Below, piece after piece: positions 22,408 to 33,403 of a stretch of 64,000 nucleotides of DNA. Every line of letters begins with the position of its first letter. Position 1 is the stretch's first letter. The notes beneath the pieces are model-generated. The model was not told where the DNA came from and did no database searches. It saw only the letters and a list, made by a program, of their open reading frames with translations. The translations under genes and the position numbers were made by a program. Origin of the DNA: Symbiodinium natans (Eukaryota > Sar > Dinophyceae > Suessiales > Symbiodiniaceae); contig CAJNDS010000128.1 in the NCBI GenBank assembly GCA_905221605.1, positions 126,001-190,000 of the forward strand, in the 5' to 3' direction.

Positions 22408-22830
22408 GCTGCGCATGGGTGGTCGCGGACGTTACGTGGTTAACCCTTCCGAAGATCGAACATTGCCTTCTTTGGAGCCGGGCGGTTGCTTGCGTTAGGT
22501 GGTTTAGTTTTCCAGCAATCGATCGCCCAGTGCCCGCGCTGCCTTCTTTGGAGCTGAAGCCCCGTTATGTTTTTTTGGAGGTCGTTAGCATGATGGCGAT
22601 TAATTGCTTTTCGAAAGATCGCGCGCCCCCGTTGCCTTATTTGGATCTGAGCATGAGTGGTCGCCGGCGTTGCGGGATTTGTTTTTCCAAAAAACGAGTG
22701 TTGGCTTCGAAGCTGGGTGGTCGCCGGCATTACAGGGTTTGCCGTTCCCGATTGTTTGGAGTTTGGGTGTCGCCGGCATTATGGATTTAGCCTTTCCCAA
22801 GATCGTGCGCCCATTTTGCCTTTAACTATG
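22408..22830 (+). repeat. Degenerate minisatellite, units about 50-95 bp
   Basis: A core like GGTGGTCGCCGGCGTTACGG recurs with variation at about 22415, 22484, 22580, 22655, 22713 and 22762, each followed by TTTxCTTTCC and an AAGATCG-like block and often by TTGCCTTxTTTGGA. Unit length varies. Open frames on both strands through this region are products of the repeat. Confidence 0.65.
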
Positions 22831-23085
22831 AGTTTTCCTTGAAAGATTGAGTGCTGGTTTTGAGTTTTGTGGAGCCACAAACTAGCCAGAGCACAGTCGT
22901 TCACCGGGGCAGCCCTTCCCACGCCGGCGTGACGGTTGTCATTGTCTACTGTTTTGGCGCACGCTGCAAGGACATAACAATAGCTGAAAAATTACAGGCT
23001 TTTCACCAAGCCTGCCCCAAGCACTGAATGCATAATCATACTGGTAGTCCTAGCTGCAGCTGTTGTTGTCGTTGGTGTTGTTACA

Positions 23086-23731
23086 GTGTTGTTGCTAGTG
23101 TTGTTGCTGCTACGTGCAACGATACGGAACTGCAGTTTTGGAACGTGCAATTCCACCCTTAACTGTTTGGGGTCCTTGCTGGTGTCATGTTGCATGCGTC
23201 GCTCGCAGGTCGCACTGCAGCCGGCATCTGTGGGCCGCTACCTCTCCACAGTTGGCCACGTCATGTGGGACGTGCGCGAGTCGGACGTCCTGGTTGAAAG
23301 AGGTCCGAACCTGTTGGGTCCTCGCGTTACTTTTCTCGACGTTTTCATGGCCCTTGACGAGCTTCTTGTCTTCCATTTTGTGTGGCGAGACGGGGAGAAG
23401 CAATATGGATGCCAATGGCCACATGACCATCCAAGGATTGCAGGTTGCCTGTGGACCGTGCCTCCCGAGCTTCTTCGCCCGGGTGGCTTTGCTCGACGGC
23501 CACTTGGATGCAGCGGCGTTCAAGCGAAAGCAGGAAAACAACGCAGCGTTACGTGCTTTGTTTGTTCATGTTTGCCGGTGTCATAGGCAGGTAACGGACG
23601 CTCTTGGCTCCCGGCTCTCCGCGAGGGTCAACGGCTTTGTCGTTGCTCTTTTGCTAGATGCTTGGCTCTCGACTGTGTCAAACTGTGCAGCCTCAACAAC
23701 AGCTGGGCTTCACGCGCTTGAGCGTGCTTAA
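23086..23731 (+). pseudogene. Frame-interrupted open block, possible element-derived coding sequence
   Basis: One + frame is coding-like to about 23400 (ASVGRYLSTVGHVMWDVRES, later VTFLDVFMALDELLVF), and a different + frame is coding-like from ATG 23405 to the stop at 23731 (MDANGHMTIQGLQVACGPCL, later FKRKQENNAALRALF). The switch without clear splice sites suggests a frameshift, although a very short intron cannot be excluded. No family is recognised. Its place next to the spliced-leader relic and repeat blocks suggests mobile DNA. Confidence 0.4.
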
Positions 23732-23970
23732 GCCAAGCAAACTTGGCCACGCGCTCGTGACTTGTTACGGTACGACAGTGTGTGCTAGCTGATGCTCTTG
23801 ATGCTACAGGGACATCGAAGGTGTCCCGTATCTTTCTCTATACTCGTGTGCAGCTACACGTACGTTTGAGTACCGATACTCACCTCCATGATACGCCGTT
23901 GCCTTTGGGCTATAAGAGCCCCAGTGGGGGGGGGAAAATCAAAGTGCTAGGAAAGGGAACGTAGCGCCGC

Positions 23971-24411
23971 GTGATCCATGGAGGCAGGCGATGCGCCGCC
24001 GGCGCAACTTCAGGCGCAGCTAGAATGCTGCTGGGAACACCTATAGTCAAATGCCGGCTAGGGACGCAAGAGCTCGCTTCCATGAGGTGGGAAGATTGTC
24101 CGGATATTGCCAAGCAGTTGTCGAAGGAGCTAGCCATACCGGACGATGGGGAGCTGGCTGAAGCCGTCTGGGTCTGGGTGGAAGGAGCTAAGGCCGAGAC
24201 AGAACCAAGGAGCCGGGCCTCCGGTCTGCTCCAGCCTGATCTATGTTGGATGGGGCTAGCAGCAAACCCTGTGGGGATAGTCGAGCCCGTCGTGCCCCAG
24301 GAGTTGGACCTTCCTCCCCCAAAAGGGGAGAGGAATTCTCGGCTACTTGCGGAGCAAGCAGTCTCCCGCGTACAGGGCCACATCTTGCGGACCCTCAATC
24401 GCAGGAGGTAG
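23971..24411 (+). CDS. Uninterrupted hypothetical ORF, possibly element-derived
   Basis: A 146-codon frame with coding-like composition in its central and C-terminal parts: SMRWEDCPDIAKQLSKELAI, then PDDGELAEAVWVWVEGAK, and a basic end SRVQGHILRTLNRRR. It follows a G-run at 23927-23936. No motif is recognised. An intronless frame of this length is unusual for this window, so it may belong to the surrounding repeat/element zone. Start codon choice is uncertain; ATG 24081 is an alternative. Confidence 0.35.
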   Translation: MIHGGRRCAAGATSGAARMLLGTPIVKCRLGTQELASMRWEDCPDIAKQLSKELAIPDDGELAEAVWVWVEGAKAETEPRSRASGLLQPDLCWMGLAANPVGIVEPVVPQELDLPPPKGERNSRLLAEQAVSRVQGHILRTLNRRR

Positions 24412-24734
24412 CCCCTCGGAGGATTAGGGGCAAACCTAAGTATTCATGCTTCCACCGCCGGATCAGCTCACTCACCTTGGCCTGGTTCTCCGTGGCCCTG
24501 GCTCGATCCACCAACCAGGTTTGTCATCAAGGATAGCTTCGGGGTGGACCACACCGCGGGGCTACGTGAACGTGCTCAGGTAGCTAGCTTCGTGGTAGCC
24601 TGATAAGCTGCCCAGACCCTAGAGAGGTGAGGTGTGGGTATTTCCGGGAAGGGTTTCCGGGGAACTCCTAACGTCTGGGCACATCCCTCGTTGCGAAAAT
24701 TTCACCGAGACCGAACTTAATTATTGATCTGGGC
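24412..24734. other. GC-rich non-coding stretch before repeat cluster
   Basis: No gene is seen. Short palindromes such as GGTAGCTAGCTTCGTGGTAGCC-like segments and TTTCCGGGAAGGGTTTCCGGGG near 24640 suggest structured RNA or element sequence, but nothing matches a named RNA. Confidence 0.3.
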
Positions 24735-25555
<821 letters not shown>

Positions 25556-28100
25556 TTACGACCTCAGAAGTTGCATAAGATCTCTGCAAATCAGCTTCGG
25601 CATACAAAGGTGCACGCGCACGGCGTCAGCGAAGATCTGGAAGATGTCATAGTGCACAGGTTCCTGGACTAAAGCCACCAGGGGCATGAACGCAGCAATG
25701 TGGTTTGTACTTGCCCACTCACTTCCCTGATTGGCAGGTCCTTCTTGTTCGTACCTCGCTACAAGTGGAGGTCCAGACCGGGTTATGATACTGCTATGGA
25801 GAAGAGCTGGCGCCCTAGTCAAGTGCTGTGGAGCACGAGCGTCTGTTTGTCATCTCCAAATGGCGAAAAAAGGATTTGGCGCCTCCAAGTTTGAAGTCTT
25901 CCGCACCCCGGCCGCATGCGAAGCATTGAACATTGAAAGTATATGAAGTATGTACCAAACAATGTACCAAAAGCACCGGTGAAACCAGCGATTGTTCCAC
26001 CATCTTGTGAAGAAATATGAAGCAATAATAGATGCCGATACACTTGTGGCCGGTGAGGATCTGCTTTTTGCCGTTCCAGTGCAATCATGGCCGGAGTTTC
26101 TACTGCGCTGGCGGTTGTGGCCATCTGGCAAGAACAGTGGGTCCGAACTGCCTTATTGCTTGGGCTTCTTGGCTGCACTGAGGGAGCCCCACAGCGACCG
26201 CCATTCGTAACTCATGACCATACACACGCTGAGGTTTATTCTTCCGCTTTATGTGGCGTACAGCTTCCATGCTGCACTGCGTGGGTTCAGTTTCAGTCCT
26301 GCTACGGTCCACACGTTCAGCCGACTGCTGCGTCATGTTGCCCAGAGCGCGGTCTGTAGAATGAAATTCCGCAGACGGCCTCTGCTCGAGCATGAGTTGA
26401 GCTGAGTGGCTGAACCATGGCACTTGACCGAATCAGGCCTGATATCCTGGCAGTGCCTCAAATTCTGGCAGCGGCTGTCCGACTGCAGGCCCAGAAGCCT
26501 ACCTTGCATCAAGTGCCCAAGTGTGTCGACACAGACCGCACCGACCTGCAGATCGCAGTGATTGTCCCGAGCAGCCCCTTATCGGTTCTACCAGCCAGGC
26601 CTTTGTTGGTGCTGGCGCTGTGTTTGCAGAGTCTGGGCCTCAGCTCGGAGGAATTCCGGTGTCAGCGTGCCGCGCAAATTATTATTGGAGATTTGTACTT
26701 GAATCAATCAGACATGTCCAAGTCGGCTTGGTTACATGCTAGGCTGCCAGACGAATTAGTTACAGAGTTACAGTGTGACAGTTCATGTGGGTTGCGGCTT
26801 ACCAGGGGCGCTCTGAATAAAGTCAGGTTGGCCGGGCTATTCAGGACCGTGTGTGACTTTTTGGGGGTGCAGGGCGGGGTCCGCAATTACGGCAAATTCT
26901 TCCGGGTGTCATACGAAAAAATCGGGCCTCGCTGTCCCTTTTAAACATATGTAAACGCGTCCCTGCTAAGACCATATGAAACCCGTGGACCGCTTTACTT
27001 GGACCGTTTGCAAGAGGGCAAAAAAACCAGCTTCGACTGTTCAGGGACAACATTACAATAGTTTGTTTCAGTGTAGCTAACGAATTTCAAGAGCCCAAGT
27101 TCGCATCAAACCTACCTTCGCGTAAGAGTGAAAATTTCAGTGTACTAGAGCTTCAGAGGACGGACTACCGAGACTTCCGAGGTGTTGCCGTATCATTCGC
27201 GGAGTGGGACCGACCACTATCCACCTCGGGCTTACTGATGCTGCACACAGCTTTTGCGGCCTGGTTTAACATGCCGCTGCATGCCGACGAAAAGTTCGAC
27301 GTTGCTTGCATTGCTGCATTGCGGGCAGTGACCAGGTAGTGGTGAAGAGAGACACAGAGGTGGGGGGGGCAGGGGGGAGCCTTTGGGAGTCCCGCTCTCA
27401 GGTCAACAACTTCAGCCCTCTGGGAGTTCTTGAGATCTTCCTGGTGACGGCTGTCTGTGGGATTCCAACCTATGTCTTTCTAATGCCCTGGTCTCAGCAC
27501 AACAGAAGCATGGTGCGTTTAGCGAGCCATAAACTAACGGTAACTACCGTCATTCTGTGCATTCTTTGGGAACTGAATCGCAGAGCTGGCAGATCAGGCT
27601 GTTTCCAGAGTTTGAAGTTTTGCTGGAGCAGGCACCTGCTTGACTCTTTGGAAGTAGCCTTGATGTGTCATGCCCGAGAAGTTGTGCCAGTATTGCTGAG
27701 GTGATAAGGTGTGACCATCCCTGCGGGAGTTTAGTTCGACATCTTGTGAGTACAAGTTGGATTGGCTTCATGGAGGGGATCTATCATGTCGGTTTGGAGC
27801 TAAATGCTTCTGTGTAGTCCTGGATTGAGTCTAAGATTCTAGCACTGTCCTGCTTGCAGCCCGAATGTGAAGAACAAGCGGGAGCGACCGTTTTCCGGGA
27901 CGTGCTGCTACCACCACTTGTTTGCATGTGCCAGCGACTTGACAGGAATGGTCGTTTTTATTTTTGTTGCCAGGGTCACAGGGCGGCAGGAGGGTTGACG
28001 CATGTGACGCAAGCAGCTGCAGTTTCAATATGGACTTCGCATCAAAAGTGCCAGCCAGAGGTTCGCTTTGGCTATCTGGCGTGATGAGACGATGCGCCTG
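25556..28100 (+). other. Region upstream of first cyclase domain with hydrophobic open frames
   Basis: Several + strand segments could be membrane-spanning exons: near 26087 (TALAVVAIWQEQWVRTALLL), near 26214 (TLRFILPLYVAYSFHAAL), near 26583 (LPARPLLVLALCLQSLGL) and near 27425 (LEIFLVTAVCGIPTYVFLMP). Class III cyclases with two catalytic domains commonly have a membrane module before the first domain, so these are candidates for an N-terminal membrane region. Exon borders could not be set and some of these frames may be chance. Confidence 0.3.
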
Positions 28101-28248
28101 GACATGCTACTCCGGGACCAGCTGCGGGCGCAACGTGCTCTAGCTGAAGACATCTCCAGAGCTGTGGTACCAGTAGATCGTTGCAGGAGTGCCTGCTGCG
28201 TGTGACTGTCCCCAAGGTCACAAGCTGAATCATGAGATGCGAAAGAGC

Positions 28249-30580
28249 GAAGACTTGCTGCAAAGTTTGCTTCCGCAGGCTCGGATCTTAGAGGCAAGTT
28301 GTCGGAAAGTTGTGCCGCACCTTAAACCTCAGAATGCAGGCCATCATCGATTCGCTCAAGGCACACGAGCCGGTGGACTGTCAGGACTTTGAGGATGTTA
28401 CGGACCCTCGGATTGACATGAGCATGATGAGAGATGCGGTCTGAAAGCTGTGCGATTTGGGTGGTCCTGAGGTGATATTTGTGCAAGTCTGTGACTTTTC
28501 CACGATTTGCTCGCTGCTCCCGCCGAAGACGACTGTGCAGATGTTGGACAAGGCCATCCCCTAGTGAAGTGCAAAATTGTGCAAACCATGGCCCCACCCC
28601 CATGGCTCAGTGTGAAGCACCAGCCAGATGGTCAGATGGTCATGCAAGGTTAACTCTCTTGTGCAAGTTCCTGCCCGTGACATGTGAGTCCCGTGCTCCA
28701 TGTGGTCCATGCAGGTCTTTCAGGAGCTAGATCGCCTCAGCGATTTGCTGAAAGTGCACAAGGCCTCGTGAACTTCGTGAAGCGTCTCAATGCCTGCAGG
28801 TCCTTGCAAGGTTCAAACATGAGAGTTGCGCTGTCACAGTTGTTTGGCTGTCGCGCATTCTGAATCTGAGTGGCGTCGCTGCTTGCATCTCGATGCGACG
28901 AAATCCGTGACCGAGTAAGTGCAGTCGGAAAATGACAGGCACTGAAAGGAACGACTCTTCAGTGCTTCAAAGCCTCAGGTGGAGACAGTTGGAGATGTGT
29001 ACATGGCGGTTGCTGGCTGCCCGCAGCCCATCGTGAAGCCCTTATCCTTTCCAAGATCAGCCAGAACACTTATCGAACACATGGGTCCATGCTGAGAAGC
29101 GTTTGACGAAAGGCAAACCATGCCGACGTTGCTGCCCACTTTGCAATTGCCGCTCAATCCAGCATCGTGAGGCCGAGAGGGCAGAATCGCACTTTGAGTT
29201 GCTTTGAAGTGCTTAAACGCCCATTTTGCTTTTTGCCATTCTTCTGCCGTGACAGGATGCGGGCCTCTGACGTCATGGCACCGCAGGCGCTGCAAGAAAG
29301 CTTGCAGCTTGCAGGAATCGTGTCCACCTGAGATCACTTGAGTAGTGAATCCCGCTATGCGGAAATGCTGAAGAGATCAGCTTGCTCTGTGCTACACCTT
29401 TCTGAATGTCTTAAATGAATGGTACGAATATGTGTAGCTACAATCATCCGTGAGACATAACGGACGGGCCTCATGTTAGGGCATCGGTGGCAAGCGGCTC
29501 TCCACCGTCCTGGGAGATCACGCGCTGGACCTGGGGGCGGGGAGAGGGCGGGAAGCTAACGGCATGAGGCGCAGTGGGGAGATAGCAGTCGGCCGTGCCC
29601 CCAAAATGTTGTCTGTGCTACTGCTGCCCGACACCAATCCACATTTGTGCCTTCTTGTGCGGAATTGTGTGTGCATCATATATTTATGGCGACTGCGAAA
29701 GGAGCTCAACATTCGCATTGGGCTGAACAGCGGCAAGATCCGGGCAGGAACCTGGCTCAGAGTTCTGGTGCCAGATGAAAATGTGGGCATTTTCTGGGCC
29801 CCTCAAACAACTGGTTAGTTGACCACTCTAGGAAGCCATTGGACGCTAGTTCATAGAATGGACAAGAAAGAGAAAGCATTGTCATGGTGCAATCATGTGA
29901 GGCGTGGTTGGCTTGGACAAGCCTCGATACAAGCTCTTCGGGGACACCGTGAACACAGCTAGTCGGATGGAAAGCACATCAGAACCAGGACTCGCAGACT
30001 CGCACCGCCCCATGCTCTTGGCAGGAGTGGTTAAGTCGGTTAAGTGAGCTAGAGGCATCGGTGGACAACAGCATCCGCATTGCAGCACCCAGCCACTGAC
30101 CCACGACCAAGACTCATCACGATTCTTCATTCTTCCACAGACCCTTGTGCGCCAAAGGGGTTCCTAAGTCAAGAGCTTCTTGTCTCTGGAACCTAAGTGC
30201 GCTATGCAGGATGCATTCAGATCACAGAGGCCACGCAAGCCAGGCTGAGTGAGACTTTCTTCACAGAGGCCGCCAGCTGCACTAATCGTTGTACTGTAGC
30301 AGATTAAATGCGGTCAGTCGCTCGAGTCACAGTTGCATCTAACATCACCCAGAGCACAGCTTGAAGAATGAGGTACGCGGTCAGATCGAAGTGAAAGGAA
30401 AAGGCTCATTGAGGACTCACAAGTAAGTACACTCACTGGGCAGATTGCAGCAGATTGCAGCTGTGTCGGCTGTGTCGGTGCTTCTTCGGAAAGCAGTGCC
30501 TGATCGGACCAGGACACATTTCTTGCGTGGGTACAATGTCGTGGACCAGCCGCAGAGTGAGAGTTTGCCTTTGTCTTCAT
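28249..30580 (+). CDS. Class III nucleotide cyclase domain A (guanylate/adenylate cyclase), multi-exon
   Basis: Exons joined by phase give a nearly complete catalytic domain: to 28278 ([10 protein letters not shown]), 28340-28402 ([12 protein letters not shown]), 28472-28552 ([17 protein letters not shown]), 28715-28762 ([16 protein letters not shown]), 28979 to about 29038 ([15 protein letters not shown]), 29113-29171 ([14 protein letters not shown]), an exon ending at 29747 ([14 protein letters not shown]), 29902-29988 ([18 protein letters not shown]), 30210 to about 30271 ([14 protein letters not shown]), 30373-30413 ([12 protein letters not shown]) and from 30513 (THFLRGY). The second metal-binding Asp (VGD), the base-contacting Glu (VETVGD) and the catalytic Asn and Arg (NTASR) are present. 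The first metal Asp (expected in FADI) is Gln (FVQV), and the second base-selecting site is Lys (RYKLFGD). Donors are GC or GA. One junction, between 29171 and the NIRIG exon, does not phase and may hide a small exon. Confidence 0.88.
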
Positions 30581-30599
30581 CTTCGCACAAGTTTCAGGC

Positions 30600-33400
30600 C
30601 TTGCTGTTCTTGATGCTGGAAGCCAGATGCAAGAATTTGCTCGCGCCCATCCGCACCCCCTCCCCTGGCAAGGAGTCTGTCACCATACGCGTGGGGCAAA
30701 GCAGGTCTCACAGAGTCCCTCAGTCGCCTCTGGTAGCCGCTAGTAGAATCAAACTAAATACCTACCGGCACACGGCAGCAGTTTCAACATGGCAAGGTTC
30801 ACTTTTCCGAGCACTGCGAAGAAAGCAAGCCGTTGGCAATGCCTGGACCCGTGGAGTGTCAGCGAGAGTCAGAGAAGATGCGATGTTGAAACACGTTGGA
30901 ACACTTGTCTGCTTGCCGCAGGAAAAAGGTTGCTTCGCAGAGCTGCGGGCAATGCTTTGAAAGAGCTGATGGCGACAATGCCTCAGCACAGCCAGGCTAC
31001 TTGTACAGTGGTTGAATGCATTGAAGCTTCTGAAAGTGATTTTGTGTCTATTGAGTCTCTTGGTGTCTACTCGTCCCAAAGCTGGCATGGACCTTGCAGG
31101 ACTTCATTTCTGGTCTGGCAAATCTGCACCAGACAAAGCCCCTGAGTACCTTCTCCATGCGCTCTTCGAAGTGGCGCCACGCCTGAGACATGAAGAGTAC
31201 TGCTACTTGTGTACGGGGAATTCATTTGTCAATATAGGTTGCGGGGGATGCAGATTGTTTCTAGTTCAGAGGCATGACTGGCTGGACCAGTGGCTGCTCA
31301 TGGTGCCAGACTCCTCCAAGTCGCCGGAGATGCTGCAGACGCTGCGAGCAGACAAGTACGAATACAAGCAGAGCTCGCTGGACACGGGCTCTTGAATGTC
31401 ACCTTTCCTGCTGAGTCACATCTTCCTTGGTTCGGATTTGTAGTTGGCGGCCTACCAGCGTTGGTTGTGCAATTGCATGCTGCGAGCCGGCAAACTAGCA
31501 GAATGCTGCTGCAGGATCGTCGGATCTTCATCGCACGAACTCTGATTATTGCTTGGCACTCGCTGGTCGCCGCAGCAGGGACATTGGACTATGCCTTTGA
31601 CATTGGCTCCCGCCTCTCACCTTGACATGCCTTGTAGCTCAGCTGTTGTTACGAGTTGGCGACACTCGATCGAGTATCAGTCAAGCTCAGGAAACTACGA
31701 GCGGTATCGTTTGGGTGTGATGGTACGGACTTGGGGCATCCAAGTCATTGGCTGGGTTCACCTCTGCCTAATCATGGCAGCCAGGTTTGTTTGAGCAAGT
31801 CTACATTTTCTGCAGTTCGCTAACATAGTTCAGCGCAGGGGTCAGAAGCACCAAGTGCCCCAGCCTCGATAGATGTAGTCAGGATCGGGACCGCTTCAAT
31901 CGGCATGGAAAGCTCATCACTGTCGTGATGCTGGCGCTGCAGGGGGTATCCATAGCGGTCCTCAATGTCTTGAATTACAACAATGATCCTGGCCAGAAGC
32001 TGTCTCCGTGCCATGAACTTCTCAATACTCAGCTCGCAGAGATTCTGCTACTGAGGATCCATCGTTCTACATGATGTACGGTCTGTATGTACTTTTCAGA
32101 GCCCCAGCAGCATACAGTAGTATTGTACGTCGGTCAACATCTTTCACACGGCCACAGGGCAAAACGCACGCTTGAGACTCGATCTTCTTTGACTATTCAT
32201 TCACCCTTTTGAACTCATCAGACGTCTGCCGCTGCTAAGGTAAGACGTGCCGCTTTTCTGTCCGTGTGCTCCTTTGTGTCTTGTCACTGACGACCTGGGC
32301 TTTGGTCGACAATGTGTGCCATGGCTGCATCGCCAGCTGGAGCTATGTGAGGCTTGATTTCGGTAACCATTCCCAGGTGATGCAGTGGCCACTGCATTGC
32401 TGTTTCCTGATCTCAGGCAATGCAACTGGCAAGTGCGGCAGCGGGCTGCGGAGTATGTAAGCCGGTGCCTCAATCGTGGCCTCGCTCATCTTCATCATCA
32501 TGCTCACTCATGCTCATTCTCATCCTCCTCATCACCACGATGCTACCAAGGGTGAACATGGATAAGAAGAACTGAGCGCTTGCAACGTGGAGCTCAGGCT
32601 ACACTGGAGCCGTGCTCCTTCTGACCGCAGCTGGCATCAGGCACGCGGATGATCGGCTTGTTTCAGTTGTTTCCTGGACAAGAACCCAGCTGCACTCGTG
32701 AATTCTAGCAGGATGCAGGAGCACCTCGACCACTGTGCTGCTTGGCAAAATAGAGTAAAGAGTTGATGTTATGTGCCACTTGTCGTCTTTCCCCATCCCC
32801 CCCATCCCCTCCCCTTGCTTCTCCCCCCAAACAAGAAACCCTGTGGAGTACGGCCGAAACCTCACCCATCCCTACTCGCAAAATGGCCTTCACGCAGAAT
32901 CTACTAAAGATGTACTAGCGATTCTAGCGGTTTCGAGCGTCAATGTGTCAAAAGCCTTCCGACACTGCTTGCCCGCTTGCTTCCTACATGAGATGGCAAG
33001 GCAGACTTTTACAAGCGGCATGTCCAGAGACGCATCCACGAAATCTCAGCAACTCGGCTGATATTGACATGGTATGGAGCTTACTGGCATCACGGCATTT
33101 TGGATCAGACGCTCACAGCATGGAAGTTCTTACAGTATTGTTCACGTCTAGTCCTTGGTGTGTGTTGTCACTGGCTGCCGCACATTTCAAGAGGCATTCT
33201 TTTGCTGATGCCCATTGCATCAATTCGAAAGATTTGCTTGCGAGTACACATGAAGGTCCGCTTTAGATGTCACAGGCAATGTCACAGGCCTTTCCAGGCA
33301 GACACATTCTTCGGGCCCTCCTGCCCGTGCTGAAAACCTGCCTGAAAGGCTTGATGATGCATTGAATGCTGGCTGCCCTGAGGAAACAAAGTTGGGAAGT
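30600..33400 (+). other. Segment between the two cyclase domains; hydrophobic candidate exons
   Basis: Open + frames include hydrophobic stretches: near 31435 (FGFVVGGLPALVVQL), near 31535 (RTLIIAWHSLVAAAGTL), near 31716 (VRTWGIQVIGWVHLCLIMAA), near 32255 (VRVLLCVLSLTTWALVDNVC) and near 33110-33220 (LVLGVCCHWLPHISRGILLL). One polar coding-like exon lies near 31290-31395 (KSPEMLQTLRADKYEYKQSS). If the two cyclase domains belong to one gene, this would be the second membrane module. Individual exon borders are not established. Confidence 0.35.
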
Positions 33401-33403
33401 CAG

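Noticed and set aside
22440-22842. Several overlapping ORFs on both strands
   Set aside because: All derive from the degenerate minisatellite repeats.
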